From Hemibagrus wyckioides (taxonomy: Eukaryota > Chordata > Actinopteri > Siluriformes > Bagridae): a stretch of DNA of 64,000 bases. Under the pieces are notes generated by a model. It saw only the letters and a list, made by a program, of their open reading frames with translations. It was not told where the DNA came from and searched no databases. Numbering within the stretch: position 1 is the stretch's first letter; every line of letters begins with the position of its first letter. The stretch covers positions 20,112,928 through 20,176,927 of the forward strand of contig NC_080711.1 of assembly GCF_019097595.1 (NCBI RefSeq). The letters are read 5' to 3'. This document shows, piece by piece, positions 37,321-49,705 of the stretch. The position numbers and the translations under genes are program-made.

Positions 37321-38570
37321 CTACATAAAATAACACAGAGCTAAGAACAGAAGGTAGTTGTCCAGCCGTGTATGGATAAAGCACATCAGAGGATCTGCTA
37401 CAAAAACCGAGCTATTTATGTTCAGAAAATTGAAGCTGATGAACTACGGCTAATTTTTCTCCCCCTCCAAAAAGCATGTAATAAACCTAGAATGATCCAA
37501 ACCCTGGCTTACATCATCGTGAATCAAAGCGTAGCATTTTGGTTAAGCTTGCTGCAAAGCGGAAAATAGCTGTGGCGTCCACACAAACCACAATCTCATC
37601 AGATTTTGATGCTTTCCATGAACACTTTGCTGCTAGAAATATGTACAAAAACATACCATGCAACATTCTTGACATTCGTGTAAAAGAAAAAATTCTGAAG
37701 GAAACACGTCATGTCATTCCTGCATGATTTTCTACCACTACTGTTCTCTAGCAACGCCAATTCACAAGTTGTTTACAGTTGCTAGAACAAACAAGTGTCA
37801 ATCAGCATCTGACACATCCACACATTTCTGATCAGGCAGAAAGGAGGCGTAATTAGGAAAATACTGGATATTTCTTTATGTACTGCCTTGTTAATGGCAG
37901 ATCTTTACCATCACACAGTGTTTGGGTTACAACATCGGAAATCCTTGAGCTTTGCCGTGAAATGGAAAACTAGCATAGCCCTAAGCTTCACATGGGTGTG
38001 ACCAGTGGAACTTCCTCATTCGATCATTTTGTTGCCCTTTTAATAACAGAACAAGAACGTTTTCACCAACAAGCCAAAACTGGAGACCAGAGGTCTTTGT
38101 AGATTATCTTTCCCAGCTCGCTCACTCGGTTGGGCCTTAAGGTGCACACATTTCCTGCATGCACACAATAAGTATTGTTCGACAGGAAGTGAGCTGAGAT
38201 AGTTCTGTTCCGCACACACACAAACACACACACACAAATGGCTCGGTAAATAACCTAAAAAGCATATCATCAACATTTGCCCAGTGCAAATCTTATCTTA
38301 TGATCATAAATCTGTAGTACTGATTAGTCTTTATTATTTGCTTAGTCATTACTATTTGATGGATTACGACTGTTTGCTATTTGATAAGTCGTCGTTACAT
38401 ATGTGTCTTATTCAAAGAGCATGAATTTGAATTAAAGACTAATAAAAGGTTTTTACTTGTTGAAATGATTAACACTAATGAGCTATATCTCTAAATTGTC
38501 CTTGGTGTGTGTATGAGATATTGTGCAGGGTTGGCTCCCCTTCCTAGATAGACCCCAGGCTCCCCATAAC
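37321..38570. other. Intergenic sequence, no gene seen
   Basis: Two adjacent short plus-strand frames (about 37372-37727) have fairly balanced composition, but I recognise no family and see no splice structure, so I do not call a gene. A (CA)n patch lies near 38213-38235. The end near 38500-38570 has a fish SINE-like fragment ('GGTTGGCTCCCC', 'CCCCAGGCTCCCC'). Confidence 0.4.
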
Positions 38571-38577
38571 CCTGTTT

Positions 38578-38818
38578 AAGTTAAGTTTGTCTTTATGTGT
38601 CACATATACATTACTGCATTCTTCGCATATCCCATCCCTGGGGTTTGGGGTCAGAGCACAGGGTCAGCCATGATGCAGCGTCCCTGGAGCAGGTGAGGGT
38701 GTTGGAGGCCTTGCTCAAGGGCCCACCGGTGGCAGCTTGGCAGTGCTAGGGCTTGAACCCCAATCTTCTGGTCAACAACCCAGAGCCTGCCTTAACCACT
38801 TGAGCTACCATCAATCCT
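38578..38818 (-). repeat. tRNA-derived SINE, second copy
   Basis: This is a reverse-strand copy of the SINE at 12.6 kb. Reading on the minus strand it starts with 'GGTAGCTCAAGTGGTTAAGG' and continues through 'GGGGTTCAAGCCCTAGCACTG' and 'GCATCATGGCTGACCCTGTG' to 'GAATGCAGTAATGTATATGTG'. It is better conserved in the tRNA-like head than in the tail. Confidence 0.8.
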
Positions 38819-39489
38819 AACCACCACTTGTGATATGTGTAACAGAAAATTAATGGATGGATTGATTTCTTCATCCTTAGTAACTTCCTGGTCATGGTCT
38901 TGCACTGGTAGTTTAGTCTCGAAAGCTATGAGTGTCTGAGGTCATCGTATCAAAACTGGCATGTACATTTCCATAGTTGGGTTCTATTTCCTTCATTTCT
39001 TCCATAAACAAAGTATTAGAATTCATATTTAATTAAACAATTTTTTACATCAATTTACTGATAAATCGCAATACAGACATGAATACAGATAGTGTCGTAA
39101 TACATAAATATATTTAACAGAAATGTTTTTAGTATAGCTGTAGGCTAAGACTGTATTGATAAGAAATTAGTGATTATTTTTTAAGCTAATTACGTCTTTA
39201 ACAATGCCACTCCGCTTATTGTGCATCTGTGTGTTGTGTGTGTCACAGTAAATGAGTGTCATGAGTATCGTGTGTGTACACAGCCTCATCAGTGGTGCTG
39301 AGTGAGTGAAGGGTGTATGATGAGCCCTTTATCCTGTGTTCAAGGTTCATTATTCTTCATCTAGACACAGGCTGTTAATACACACGGATCTTACTCATGG
39401 CTGAGTACACACACACACACCAGCCTCTCCATACAACCAGTTTGTAATATTTCCAGTCGTCACAGGTGTATGTGCGTGATAGTTCATGT

Positions 39490-40185
39490 ACTAGCATATA
39501 ACACACCAAAACTAGCATTGTCCTTAACCCGTATCATAACAAACCACGCATGAACTACAACAAAACAAACCTAGCATATAGTGAGCCTAGCATGAACCCT
39601 GAAAAAAATCCCTAGTCTATAATAAACTTATAACCTATAATAAACCCTATTAACATATAATAAACCTAGCATGAATCTAAACCCAAACTAGCACACATTA
39701 TCCTTTAACCCATACCATAAACTTAGCATGATACTAAAACAAAACTAGAAAATAATAAACCTAGCACGAACCATAAAAAACTAACCTAAGATAAACTTAG
39801 CATAGGGGTGTCCAATCTTATCTGCAAAGGGCTGGTGTAGGGGCAGGACCTGAGTCTACTGAAAGCCAAGATTAACTGATTAAACACGTGGAATCAGGTG
39901 TGGCTTCTGCCTGATTGGTATGAACACGCGCACTCACACCGATTGGACACCTAGCATATTGTAAACATAGCATTAACCACAACAACAAAAAAGTCTATAA
40001 TAGTCTATAATAAATGTAGCATGAGCCTCAATCAATAATCTTAGCATGAACCACAACTAAACAAACCTAGCATAAACTCAACCTGAAATGAAATTAGCTT
40101 ATAATACACGTAGCATGAACCACAATAACAACCCTAGCATATAATAAACTGAACATGATCCTAATCTAAAACTAGCGTATAGTAA
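39490..40185. repeat. Decayed tandem repeat built on 'CCTAGCATgAACC'
   Basis: Phrases such as 'AACCTAGCATGAACC', 'ACCTAGCATATAATAAAC' and 'AACTAGC' recur every 25-60 bases for about 700 bases with irregular spacing and substitutions. No frame runs through it. It is interrupted by a MITE at about 39805-39951. Confidence 0.75.
39805..39951. mobile_element. hAT-like hairpin MITE inside the tandem repeat
   Basis: The left end 'GGGGTGTCCAATCTTATCTG' matches the MITE at 60.46 kb, and the right end 'GATTGGACACC' mirrors it. The flanks share TAGCATA on both sides, consistent with a target duplication, although TAGCAT is also a motif of the host array. The internal text 'CTACTGAAAGCCAAGATTAACTG' matches the 60.5 kb copy. 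Confidence 0.7.
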
Positions 40186-41694
40186 AGTGCAGCTACAGAG
40201 GAGACATTTTATCTGATCTCTCTCTCTCTCTCTCTCGCTCTCACACACACACACACACACACAGGTATTATGTACTCTTCTACTTTCCATTAAGCTCCAT
40301 TGGTCCTGTGTTTAGCACATCCTGCTACTAATTTGCTTCCTCTGTTGTTCCTTTAGGCCAGAAGAGAGTGTGTTCATGCTCTGTCTCTGATGTGTCTCAT
40401 TGGTCTGGGCAGATTTGGGTTCCAGATGTCTGTGTGTGTGTGTGTGTGTGTGCGTGTGTGATGTTACATAAGAACCTCTCATGTGCCTCTCAGTCTGGCT
40501 TCTGTCTTTTTTAAATAAACCGTTATGTGAATTATTTTTTGTCCGCTCATACAGTGTGTGTGTGTGTGTTTATTTATTTTGTGGTTTGGGTCCAATTACC
40601 TCTTTAGACCGAAGCATAACTGCAAATCAATACAAAGTTGTTCTGACTGTAATGTAAACCTGTAATGAAAGATTCCTGTCCAAGTAGGTGTGGTCTGTTT
40701 TAAGATGACTCCTCCCCTAACGAGAGACGAAAAACGATATCTATCATTTGCTGTGGCCTTCATGGTTACCAGATCTTAAACACCAATGGGAGATTTTGGA
40801 GCGTCATGTTAGAAATCGCTCTTGCCACCATCAGCAGGACACCAATTGGTGGAACATCTTTTGGAAGGAATACAGCTCCAGAGCTCTGTAGAAGAAGTGC
40901 CAAGAACCTGTTCTGGAGGTTTGTGTTGGACTTGAATGACTATGTGTGGAGTCACTGACTAATATAAATCTGTCAACACCTTCTGACCAATCAGAATCAG
41001 GTGCAACTTTGATAAATACCATTTATGGATATTCTTAGTCAACAATCATATTTGCTATGTAAATATAACTATAGGCCATGTTGTTTTGCTTTGCTTGGGA
41101 ATGCTAATGGAATGCAGTTCAACAGGAGTGTGTGTGTGTGTGTGTATGAGTGTGTGTGTGTGTGTGCGACCTTATGCCCTTTAGGGCTTTTGTAATGTGT
41201 AAGAAGGATATTTTAGGAGTGCAGAACAAAGTGGGTGTGGGAAAGAAACATCTGTGTCCATCTCTACCGCTCCCCACACATACACTCCCACTTCTCACTT
41301 CTCGCCCACAATGCCTGATATAGATGTGATCTAACTGCCAGTTGTTTCACCAGAATGCTCTTCCAAACCCTGAATCATCAGAGTGATATGCAAACTTCCA
41401 ACACTAAGCTGACCAGACAGTTGTTGCTACTGTCCTGTATTTCAGATCCATTTCAGGTATCCCACAGTTCTTCAACAGTAATCAGGATGTAGATTTAGAT
41501 CCCTAATGAGCATACAAGGAAAAATGTCCTGAGATGACATGAGAAAGAACTCTTAAGGGGAACCAAAAGGAACACATCCCTATTTTGGGTGACACCAGAA
41601 AGTCGTTTATAAATAAAATAATTTTAAACAGTGCTGAAAGGATATTCAGTATGAAGATACTCTGCTTAAGACATCCAGGACACCAATATGAACT

Positions 41695-42035
41695 GATACA
41701 CACTGATATACCAAAGGTTTGTTGTTGCTTCCACTCTTCTAGGAAGGCTTCCTACTAGATTTTGGAGCATGGCTATGGGGATTTGTGCTTATTCATCCAT
41801 AAGAGCATGAGTGAGATCAGGCAGCGATGTCAGATGAGGAGGTGTAGCGTTCCAGTTCATCCTAAAGGTGTTCAGTGGGGTTGAGGTCAGAAACGTTTGA
41901 GTTTTCCACTCCAATCTTAGCAACCTATGTCTTTATGGAGCTCGCTTAGTGCACAGGGATGGTGCAACTTTGTGGCAACAGTTTGTGGCCATGAACCACA
42001 TTTGGGTGTGATTATCAAGTGTCCACAAACCTATA
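41695..42035 (-). mobile_element. Degenerate Tc1-type MITE
   Basis: On the minus strand, decayed transposase C-terminal blocks are recognisable ('ACTCATGCTCTTATGGATG', 'CACTGAACACCTTTAGG', 'CCTAGAAGAGTGG'). On the plus strand it ends 'CACATTTGGGTGTGATTATC...GTGTCCACAAACC', like the 14.5 and 19.1 kb elements. No intact frame. A main-family copy starts immediately downstream. Confidence 0.6.
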
Positions 42036-42069
42036 ATAAGAAATACATTTGCAGACCACACTATATATA

Positions 42070-42557
42070 CATGATATTGCCAAAAGTTTTGGGACACCCC
42101 TCGAAATCATTGAATTCAGGTGTTGTTTTTCAGGGGTTGGGTTTGATCTCCTTAGTTCCAGTGAAAGGAACTCTTAATGCTTCAGCTTCATACCAAGACA
42201 TTTTGGACAATTTCATGCTCCCAACATTGTGGGAACAGTTTGGGGATGACCCCTTCCTGTTCCAACATGACTGCACACCAGTGCACAAAGCAAGGTCCAT
42301 AAAGACATGGATGAAAGAGTTTGTTGTGGAAGAACTTGACTGGCCTGCACAGAGTCTTGACCTCAACCTTTGGGATGAATTAGAGCGGAGACTGCGAGCC
42401 AGACCTTCTCGTCCAACATCAGTGCCTGACCTCACAAATGCTCTTTTAGATGAATGGTCAAAAATTCCCATAAACACACCCCTAAACCATGTGGAAAGCC
42501 TTCCCAGAAGAGTTGAAGCTATTATAGCTGCAAAGGGCGGGGCAACTCCACATTACA
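42070..42557 (+). mobile_element. Tc1-like element, 3' truncated (copy 8)
   Basis: It starts with a slightly altered terminus (CATGATATTGCC) and keeps a continuous frame through 'QHDCTPVHKA', 'WPAQSLDLN' (a deletion removes 'LIEH', including the catalytic Glu), 'PDLTNALL' and 'PRRVEAII'. Homology stops at about 42557, before the 3' terminus. The 256-codon frame at 41927-42697 simply runs across this element into unrelated sequence on both sides, so it is not a gene. Confidence 0.85.
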
Positions 42558-43430
42558 AAATACAGATTTTCATACAAAGCTTATATAGTTTTAGGCAAGA
42601 ATTTTCCTGTCACTGGTGCCCTTTTGCATCTGATTCATGTCATTGTGAAATCAAGGTCGCTGTGAAAACAAGCAGTATGTTTTGGGACATTTTGTAATAT
42701 CTGGTGATGTTTCTTCACTTCACTAAAAAATCTGTTCAGAGGTGAAAGACCGCACATCACTATAGCTTTGTAAAAGGAAGAGCAAACAAACCACCAACAT
42801 CCGACCAATCATGATAAGAGGCGTTTCCACTGACTTGATCTAGCAGAGGCTCCAGCCTTTTGCTCTAGCAGAGGCAATGAATGTGTTTAATATGGGAATT
42901 GGGAATGGTTTTAAAGTGTATAGGGCTTCAATTAGGTAATTCTGGTGCTAATTTCATTCTTTGAATTTACTGATATAACTTTAGATCTAAATTAGAATTT
43001 TCAGCTCGGAAAGTAATTCTGCTAGAATGGTTTATATTATTGGGCTTGTTTTAATAAATATTAATAAATCAATCATTGATTGATTTATTGGAAGGAGTCT
43101 CCAGGGTCAGCACTGACCCTTTCATTTTTCCAGCACGCAAAAGTCCATGCATGTTCATACTATAAGAGGCAACAGTGGAACAGATGTAAATTAAAAAGTG
43201 GTCTGCAAAATTATACGTATAACGTATGATACGTTTTTCTATAGACAGTTAAACATTTTAAACACTGACTTAATGAACTGCTGAGATGTAAGAGGAATAA
43301 AACATTACAGGAAGTTGAGGTTATAGGAAAATAATTCACTTTAGGGTCATAATATGACATCACAATCGCACCGCCTTATTAGTGACAGTTTTTCTATAAC
43401 AGCGAGCCCATAATTTTTTGTATTCTTTAC

Positions 43431-43461
<31 letters not shown>

Positions 43462-43940
43462 TAATAATAATAATAATAATAATAATACGATTTCAACTGT
43501 CTGCATCATCTGTACCTACTATAATGTATTAGACAGTGCATGGGTTAATTCACTCTTTACCTGATTCAGTATTATTATTTATATCATTTTATTTAGAAAT
43601 ATATGTGTGTTTTATTTCATGAAGCTATTCGGCCACACCTGCTCGTCAGGTAAACACACCTGTGGCCGGAACACGAGCTTTGGGTAGCAGCTGGTTTTAC
43701 AGGTGCATCAGACAACACAACACAAAGGGTCCAAGGTTGTTCTGACGTCACTGGGTAAATATTGCGTAATAAGTACACAAGATGAGGTCTGGCAAGCAGA
43801 TATAGCCACTGTTAAAAATGTATTAAATCATCAGCAGTGTTAAACTGCTCACTTTGCATAGTTGCATAGTTGCCAGTGCACGCGCATGTGTCTTTCTTTT
43901 CTTTTCTTTTCTTTTTTTCTCCTCTTAGAAAGACTGCGCC
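42558..43940. other. Intergenic sequence with an (AAT)n microsatellite
   Basis: No gene. An (ATA)n array with one ATG interruption lies at about 43432-43487, and a CTTTT-repeat patch at about 43893-43918. The sequence becomes CpG-richer towards the HOPX promoter. Confidence 0.5.
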
Positions 43941-44180
43941 TTTAAGTTGTAGGATCGTGATGTTAAAGTGAATTGCTTGTCCGAGTGGGCGGGAGCGCGC
44001 AAACTTCTCCTCCTGCTCTTCAAGCTTTTCGTTTTTTAATGATATTACTCTCGCGCTTGCTCGCGCCGTTGTGTTTTTACTGTGCAGCACTGTCTCGCGC
44101 TGACACTTAGGACTTACTGATATTTATATATTTTTTTATTGCTGTTCGTTTCTCTGAGCCTCTTGTTTCTGAAAAGCCCC
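43941..44180 (+). promoter_or_regulatory. CpG-rich promoter and 5' UTR of HOPX
   Basis: CpG content climbs here ('GGGCGGGAGCGCGC', 'CTCGCGCTTGCTCGCGCCG'). A GC-box GGGCGGG lies at 43987-43993, about 190 bases before the start codon. TATA-like AT sequence at about 44121-44136 could be a core element. The start site is inferred. Confidence 0.6.
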
Positions 44181-44371
44181 ATGGCCTCTAACGGGAGCAG
44201 GACGGAGGGGCTGGGCACGCGCCTGGCGGAAGATCAGCTGCGCGTGCTGGAAGAGAATTTCTCTCGCGGGAGCCGGAACCCGGACGGAGCAACGCTCGCG
44301 CTGATCGCCGCTGAATGTGGACTCAGTGAGGAGGAGACGCTGGTGAGTGAGGAGGGACATACAAAACACAC

Positions 44372-44421
<50 letters not shown>

Positions 44422-46796
44422 TATTATTAAAAATGATTTTTTTAAATGCACAATAATATTTTAGGATCCATAGAGCTGTTTTATTCTACAACAGAACACA
44501 CTGCATTTAGGCTTAAAACCCAGTGACAATTTAATAACAAAGTTAATATTAATTCATTTAAAACAGTCAGAATATTAGAGATTCTAATATATCTAAAAAT
44601 TTAGATTATTACTTTAATTTATTTTTTATTATTATTTTTTACATTTTAGTTTTTTTATTTTTTGTTTTAGATATTTTTGTCTTATTTATTTATTTTGAAT
44701 TTTTTTTTTTTAACATAATCCAATTTTTTTTTCTTTTTTTATGCGGTATTTTTTCCCCTAGATTTTCTCTCTAGCATTGTCTCATTACTCTCATTGACCA
44801 GTTAGATCTTGTGCTGTCGTCGATCATGCGACAGCTACAAGTCCAGTACACAGGCTCCCTCTGAGACACGCGAAGTGAAACACGTTAGCTCTGAGACATG
44901 CGAAGCCACCATTTCTTTTAAAACTTCTACTTTTGCAGCTTCAAGAGGAAGCATAACACACTCAGAGGAGAGCGCTCTTCTGCATACATGATGCGCACGA
45001 TGAGCTAATGATTGAGAGCATGGCTAATTTTGCACTGGGTACTGGGTGTACTGAGTACTAAAACAAAGCTCTGAAAGGTTTTCCTTGCCAAGTTATGTGA
45101 AACATCTAGATGATGGCAAGCTGTAAGCCAATACATGTCCTGTGTCCTGTCAAAATAATACCTTCACTTGGAGAAAACTCAGTCTGAACTGGTTGGTTGT
45201 CATGATGCATTGATTCATTTAGACCAGAAATTTGATTAATCAAAAAAAAACAATACACTTTGATTTGTTTATGTTTAGCAAAACAAGACTTATAAATTAT
45301 TAGCAGTTACAAACGGTCATTTCCTCATCAGCCTTTTTTACTAAAACCAGAGACACCGCTTATCATGTTACACAGAAACTACAAAGAACACAATTCCGTG
45401 TGACTATAAACTGTTGTAGAAAGGACATTCTCTACATTTACATTATTTACTGTCCAGTGTCACCCAACTGAGGTTCCCTCCTGAGTCTGAGTCTTAAGGT
45501 TTCTTCCTCATATCATCTCAGGAGGTTTTTCCTCACCACCTTCGGCTCAGGCTTCTCATTAGGGATAAATTTTAGGGATAAATAGTAACTTAACTTAAAC
45601 TTTATCATGTTTATACTATGTTTCTATACTTCCGTAAAGCTGCTTTGAGACAATGTCCATTATTAAAAGCGCTATACAAATAAATTGAATTGAACACCAA
45701 GTGTCAGAACCTTTACCTCTGACTGTTTCCAAAAAAAAAAAAGTCTGTGGTTCATTAAAGATTCATTTCCATTTATTCTTTAACATAAAGTCAGCAGCAG
45801 CTGATCCTCGCTGTCATTTTACCTCGTTACCTCATGAGTCACACTAATGAACTGTTCTGAGGCTGAAATAGATCTCCACGGAAGCATTTAATTAATGAAT
45901 GAATTAAGTTACACAAACACACACACCTAATAAACCTGTTCTTAACCTAATATGCTAAAGCAGTTAGCATGACCTATGGTAAAAGCTTCTTGTTAGCCTT
46001 AGAATTTTAACTCCAAAGCTAAACAATACAAATGTACACTTAACTGATTTACAGAAAAAAAATCAAAATCTTTTGTACAGTTCTAAACCTGAAACCTTTC
46101 TTGGCTGATTGCTTATAAAGTTCTAAAAAAAATTATGGCAAAAGAAAATCTACCTCCTGCCTAAGGAGGTGTGTTAGAGCAGTTAGTCTGAGCCTAATAG
46201 CTCAAAGCCTGAGTATAAAGAACCAATATTTGCATGCAAAACTCCTCTTGGCTGATTGGCAACTTTTTTATTTAAGCGGAAGATGTGTGCAAATTTCCCT
46301 GAAATGTCACCGTCCACTCCTCGCAGCTCATTAAGCATATGTAAAATGCTAAAATGACACCAAATCCCACTGTTTTATCCGATGAATCACATTTGAGGTA
46401 ACATTTTGAGGAGAAATTGTGCAAGCGTTCCTTTTAACATCATCAGCCACATCCTGAATACTAAGAGATGAGGAAATGTTTCTCAGTCTTTGTGTAAATG
46501 ATCTGTTTTTTTTGCATAAGTTGGAATTTTTCATGCTCTATTACAGTAATCTAGCCTGTTACTGTATTAGACATGGACGTCCCTGCCTTGTTTTCATGTC
46601 TGTGTCTGCTCTGAGATAAACTGTGCTGACAGTGTGAAGTTGAACAGGCCGGAATTGGTGAGATTCCTCTAACGCGTGAAGAGTCTAACGAATCCGCTGA
46701 CCAATCAAACATATGCAGGTTTCTGAAACAAATTATATTTCTCTGAAACAAAAGGTAGGTAGGTAGATAGACAGACAGACAGATAGACAGATAGAC

Positions 46797-46858
<62 letters not shown>

Positions 46859-46881
46859 GCAGATAGATGGATGGATGGATG

Positions 46882-46953
<72 letters not shown>

Positions 46954-48463
46954 CCACAGCAACATGCACACAATATCCACAAACAAGATGCCATAATTTT
47001 GATTTGTTTCCTGTTCTATTTTACCGCTCTTCCAAATCTTTGACACTGGAGACTCCTTCCACATACTGTACATTTTTCCTAGTTAAATAACAACGTGGAT
47101 CGTACACTATACAAATCAGCGCACATTAATATTAACCCGTTCTTTGCCGAGAGATTTACTGTCAGAACTACTGTTAAGGAAAAGGAATTGACACCCTTCC
47201 GACCAATCCCAAGCAAGAATTCAGTAGCGCTGTGGTAAAGGAAGTGCTGAACTCTCCAGCTTATAGGAGTGCGTATCCTGCACCGATGATTTCCAATGCA
47301 AATGCGCCCCTGGGGAAGCCCGTGACTGAACGCTGGATTTGAATTTTAGGAACTCAGAGTGTAAATCGGAATGCATTCAAAGCCGATGCATGTGACCTGT
47401 CTGTCTTTGTCACTCATCCTTTCTCTTTGCCAAACTGGTTCAGCCTGAATCCTGACCTGAATTAGAGAAGCAGCACAATAGTGTGCGTGTCGCTAAGATC
47501 ACGATGGGTGGAGCTTGTCATGTTACTATGACATAATGATACCACTGCTAAATGTATTATTAGCGATCTGTTGTCATATCATGAACACGTACTTAGCTTT
47601 CATACGCTGACTCTATAGGAAACGTTTTTTATGCCTACATTTCCACTGGTTTAGAAGCCAAACCATTACAACATAAGATTTGGGCGTTTACTGATTGAAC
47701 TGATTTTACAAGTTTTGACCATTAAAATCCGAATCCCATAGTGACTATACACAGCAGACAGCCATGCAAATATGCATGCAGAGTTGCTTAACTTGTTGTC
47801 ATGACGATCAAGCGACGTGTCCCCCAAACCCTCTGACGTCACTGTTTTATCCTTTCTTTGTCACGAACAAGCCCATATGAAAAAATATATATAACATCTT
47901 GGATGTGTTTTTGTTTCGTGTTGTTCTAGCAACATCTTAACTTGATGCTATTCTTAGCCTCAGATCTATTGTGCTAGCATGAAAGAATGTTTTCGACAGA
48001 AACTACAAAACACTTCCGTATACAAAAAAACAAAAAACAAGTCGGTCTGTAAAGTCAAGTTAGGACTTGATGGTGCAGTGGGACACCAGGTTCCAGGTCC
48101 TGAACTCTCTTACTCCACAGGGGTTTCCTCTGGGTCCTCAGGTTTCCTCCTACATCCCAAAAATTGTGTCTGTGTAAATTGTATATTTTAGTGGATTGGC
48201 ATCCAAACTATTGGACAACCAAAATTCCTTCAGGCATATTACATCAGGACACAATAAACATTACAGGATCACCCAAATCTGGTAGTTTGTTAGAGTACCA
48301 ACAAATAAAAAGCTTGAAGATATTTGATGCTTTTTTTCTGTAGAAAAACTGAACACAGGAAGTTGCGCTGATTCCAGATTCCACATCCGGTTTACTTGAT
48401 ATGAATTTGACATGTAAATGTATGTGGTTAAAATTTTAGTGAACTGTCCATTTTAATAATCAG

Positions 48464-48502
<39 letters not shown>

Positions 48503-48583
48503 TAGAAGTGGTTCAGGATGCGTAACGCTCAGTGGAGACAAGCAGAAGGACTGCCTCCTCAACCGGGATCAGTCAAAGACTGA
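44181..48583 (+). CDS. hopx: Homeodomain-only protein HOPX, two coding exons
   Basis: Exons 44181-44342 and 48506-48583 join in phase 0 to give 79 residues (human HOPX is 73). HOPX is a nuclear co-regulator in heart and stem-cell lineages that acts through partners and not by binding DNA. The protein is essentially a homeodomain: '[14 protein letters not shown]' (helix 1), '[16 protein letters not shown]' (helix 2), then '[16 protein letters not shown]' (helix 3) across the splice junction. The recognition helix reads WF-R-M-R-N where DNA-binding homeodomains have WFQNRR, so the base-contacting Asn51 is Met. Loss of Asn51 is a HOPX hallmark, which supports the call. 'SEEET' before 'KWF' and the ending 'SVKD' match family members. 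The 4.2 kb intron holds an (AAT)n array and a retroposon tail, and the exon 2 acceptor sits behind a (CT)n run. SPMAP2L converges on it from the right, as in the human 4q12 order. Confidence 0.95.
44373..44419. repeat. (AAT)n microsatellite in the HOPX intron
   Basis: About 15 tandem AAT units begin some 30 bases after the HOPX exon 1 donor. Confidence 0.95.
45430..45700 (+). repeat. Retroposon 3'-tail-like repeat in the HOPX intron
   Basis: 'GAGGTTCCCTCCTGAGTCTG', 'AGGTTTCTTCCTCATATC', 'GGAGGTTTTTCCTCACC' and the end 'GCTGCTTTGAGACAATGTCC' plus 'GCGCTATACAAATAAATTGAATTGAA' follow the well-known text of an abundant teleost repeat. Its short direct-repeat tail (AATTG) is LINE-like. The family name is uncertain. 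Confidence 0.65.
46755..46953. repeat. Compound (GATA)n / (GACA)n / (GGAT)n microsatellite
   Basis: About 200 bases of tandem tetranucleotides: AGGT units, mixed AGAC/AGAT, a long GATA run, AGAC again, GGAT, then GATA. The 'SIYLSIYL' reverse-strand frames are translations of this repeat. It lies in the HOPX intron. Confidence 0.95.
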
Positions 48584-48800
48584 AGACAAACAGGAATCTC
48601 TTTCCACACACACACCGCTCGTCCTCTTTTTCCATCCATCCTTCTCGTTCTGTTCATCCGTCCAGTATCGGACAGGTCTTCCTGCGTTCTCATGCTCTTT
48701 ATTTTCGCAGTTAAACTATACGTGTTGGCTGTATGTGAAGTAAATGTATATTGCACACACTAATGTCATGTTTACATAATGGAATAAAGTGTATATTTGG
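48584..48800 (+). terminator. HOPX 3' UTR and polyadenylation signal
   Basis: AATAAA lies at 48783-48788, about 200 bases after the stop codon. The following sequence is GT/T-rich ('GTGTATATTTGGTTATGGG'), a plausible downstream element. Longer UTR forms cannot be excluded. Confidence 0.7.
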
Positions 48801-49674
48801 TTATGGGTGAATGCAGTGCTTTTTATAATGCTGCTGCCTTTCTTGTCTTTTAAGAAAATAGTTTCATTCAGTGTTCTGGGAAGTTTCATCGCGTATGTTC
48901 TAGCAGCTGTAAACCGTCGTTACCTCACCAGGCTCTCTAGTTTCCTGTGCTGACGTTTAATTAGATAATAAAATGCATGTTTTACATCAAGGTACAATGT
49001 TACTCCTGACAAAGATATTAAAGGTAATAATGAAGTTAATAACAGAGCTGCGATGATGTGAAGTGACTGTCCTCTCTGTTTTTGTATGATGAGATTTTCA
49101 CTGTATATGAAAAGCTGGATTCGTGACAATTATATTAAGAGTGTCCTAAATATTCAAATCAGTGTTTCATTTGAATAGGCTTTTAAGCCAACACGTTTCC
49201 ACTGTGATGAATGAGTGTCTGTTATGAAAGAACCCAATGCAAAGAGGCACTGTCAGAGTCCTGGCTCAAAATGTTCACAAACAGCAAATTAATGGGGTGT
49301 GTGTGTGTGTGTTTTGATTAGAGTTAATGGGTGTCAGAATGGACACACACCCAAAAGGAAAAATAAACATGTTGAGCTGAACACAAATGCTGCACTCTCT
49401 AAAATTTGGCACACACACATACACACACACACACATACATAGAATATAATCACACAGCACCCATAAGCACTACTGTATTTGCAGATGAATAGCAGAAATC
49501 AATAACGAGTCCATCCGTCACATACGCTTTTGATATTAGGTCCTGAATAAAAGCCCCTAGTGAGTGATGAAGGAGTGTGTTGGAGTAAATGAGAAAAGAC
49601 TGAACTCAACTGGGCAGTACACACTGCGAGACTGAATGTTGCCACAACGACTAGACAAATACATGTGGAACCTA

Positions 49675-49705
<31 letters not shown>

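Noticed and set aside
37372..37727. Two adjacent frames suggesting a transposase or host gene
   Set aside because: Composition is balanced, but I recognise no domain and find no supporting splice or terminal-repeat structure.
39490..40185. CRISPR-like array
   Set aside because: Repeat units vary in length and sequence, spacers are irregular, and the setting is a vertebrate intergenic region.
41927..42697. 256-codon plus-strand open frame
   Set aside because: It is a chance extension of Tc1-like copy 8 into unrelated flanks. The catalytic Glu is deleted and there is no start or N-terminal domain.
43812..44369. Minus-strand frames overlapping the HOPX promoter and exon 1
   Set aside because: They are shadows of CpG-rich sequence and of the HOPX frame. 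No splice or domain evidence supports a divergent gene.
46551..47073. Long 'SIYLSIYL' frames resembling a repeat protein
   Set aside because: They are translations of the (GATA)n microsatellite in three frames. The same happens at 12.2 and 53.2 kb.
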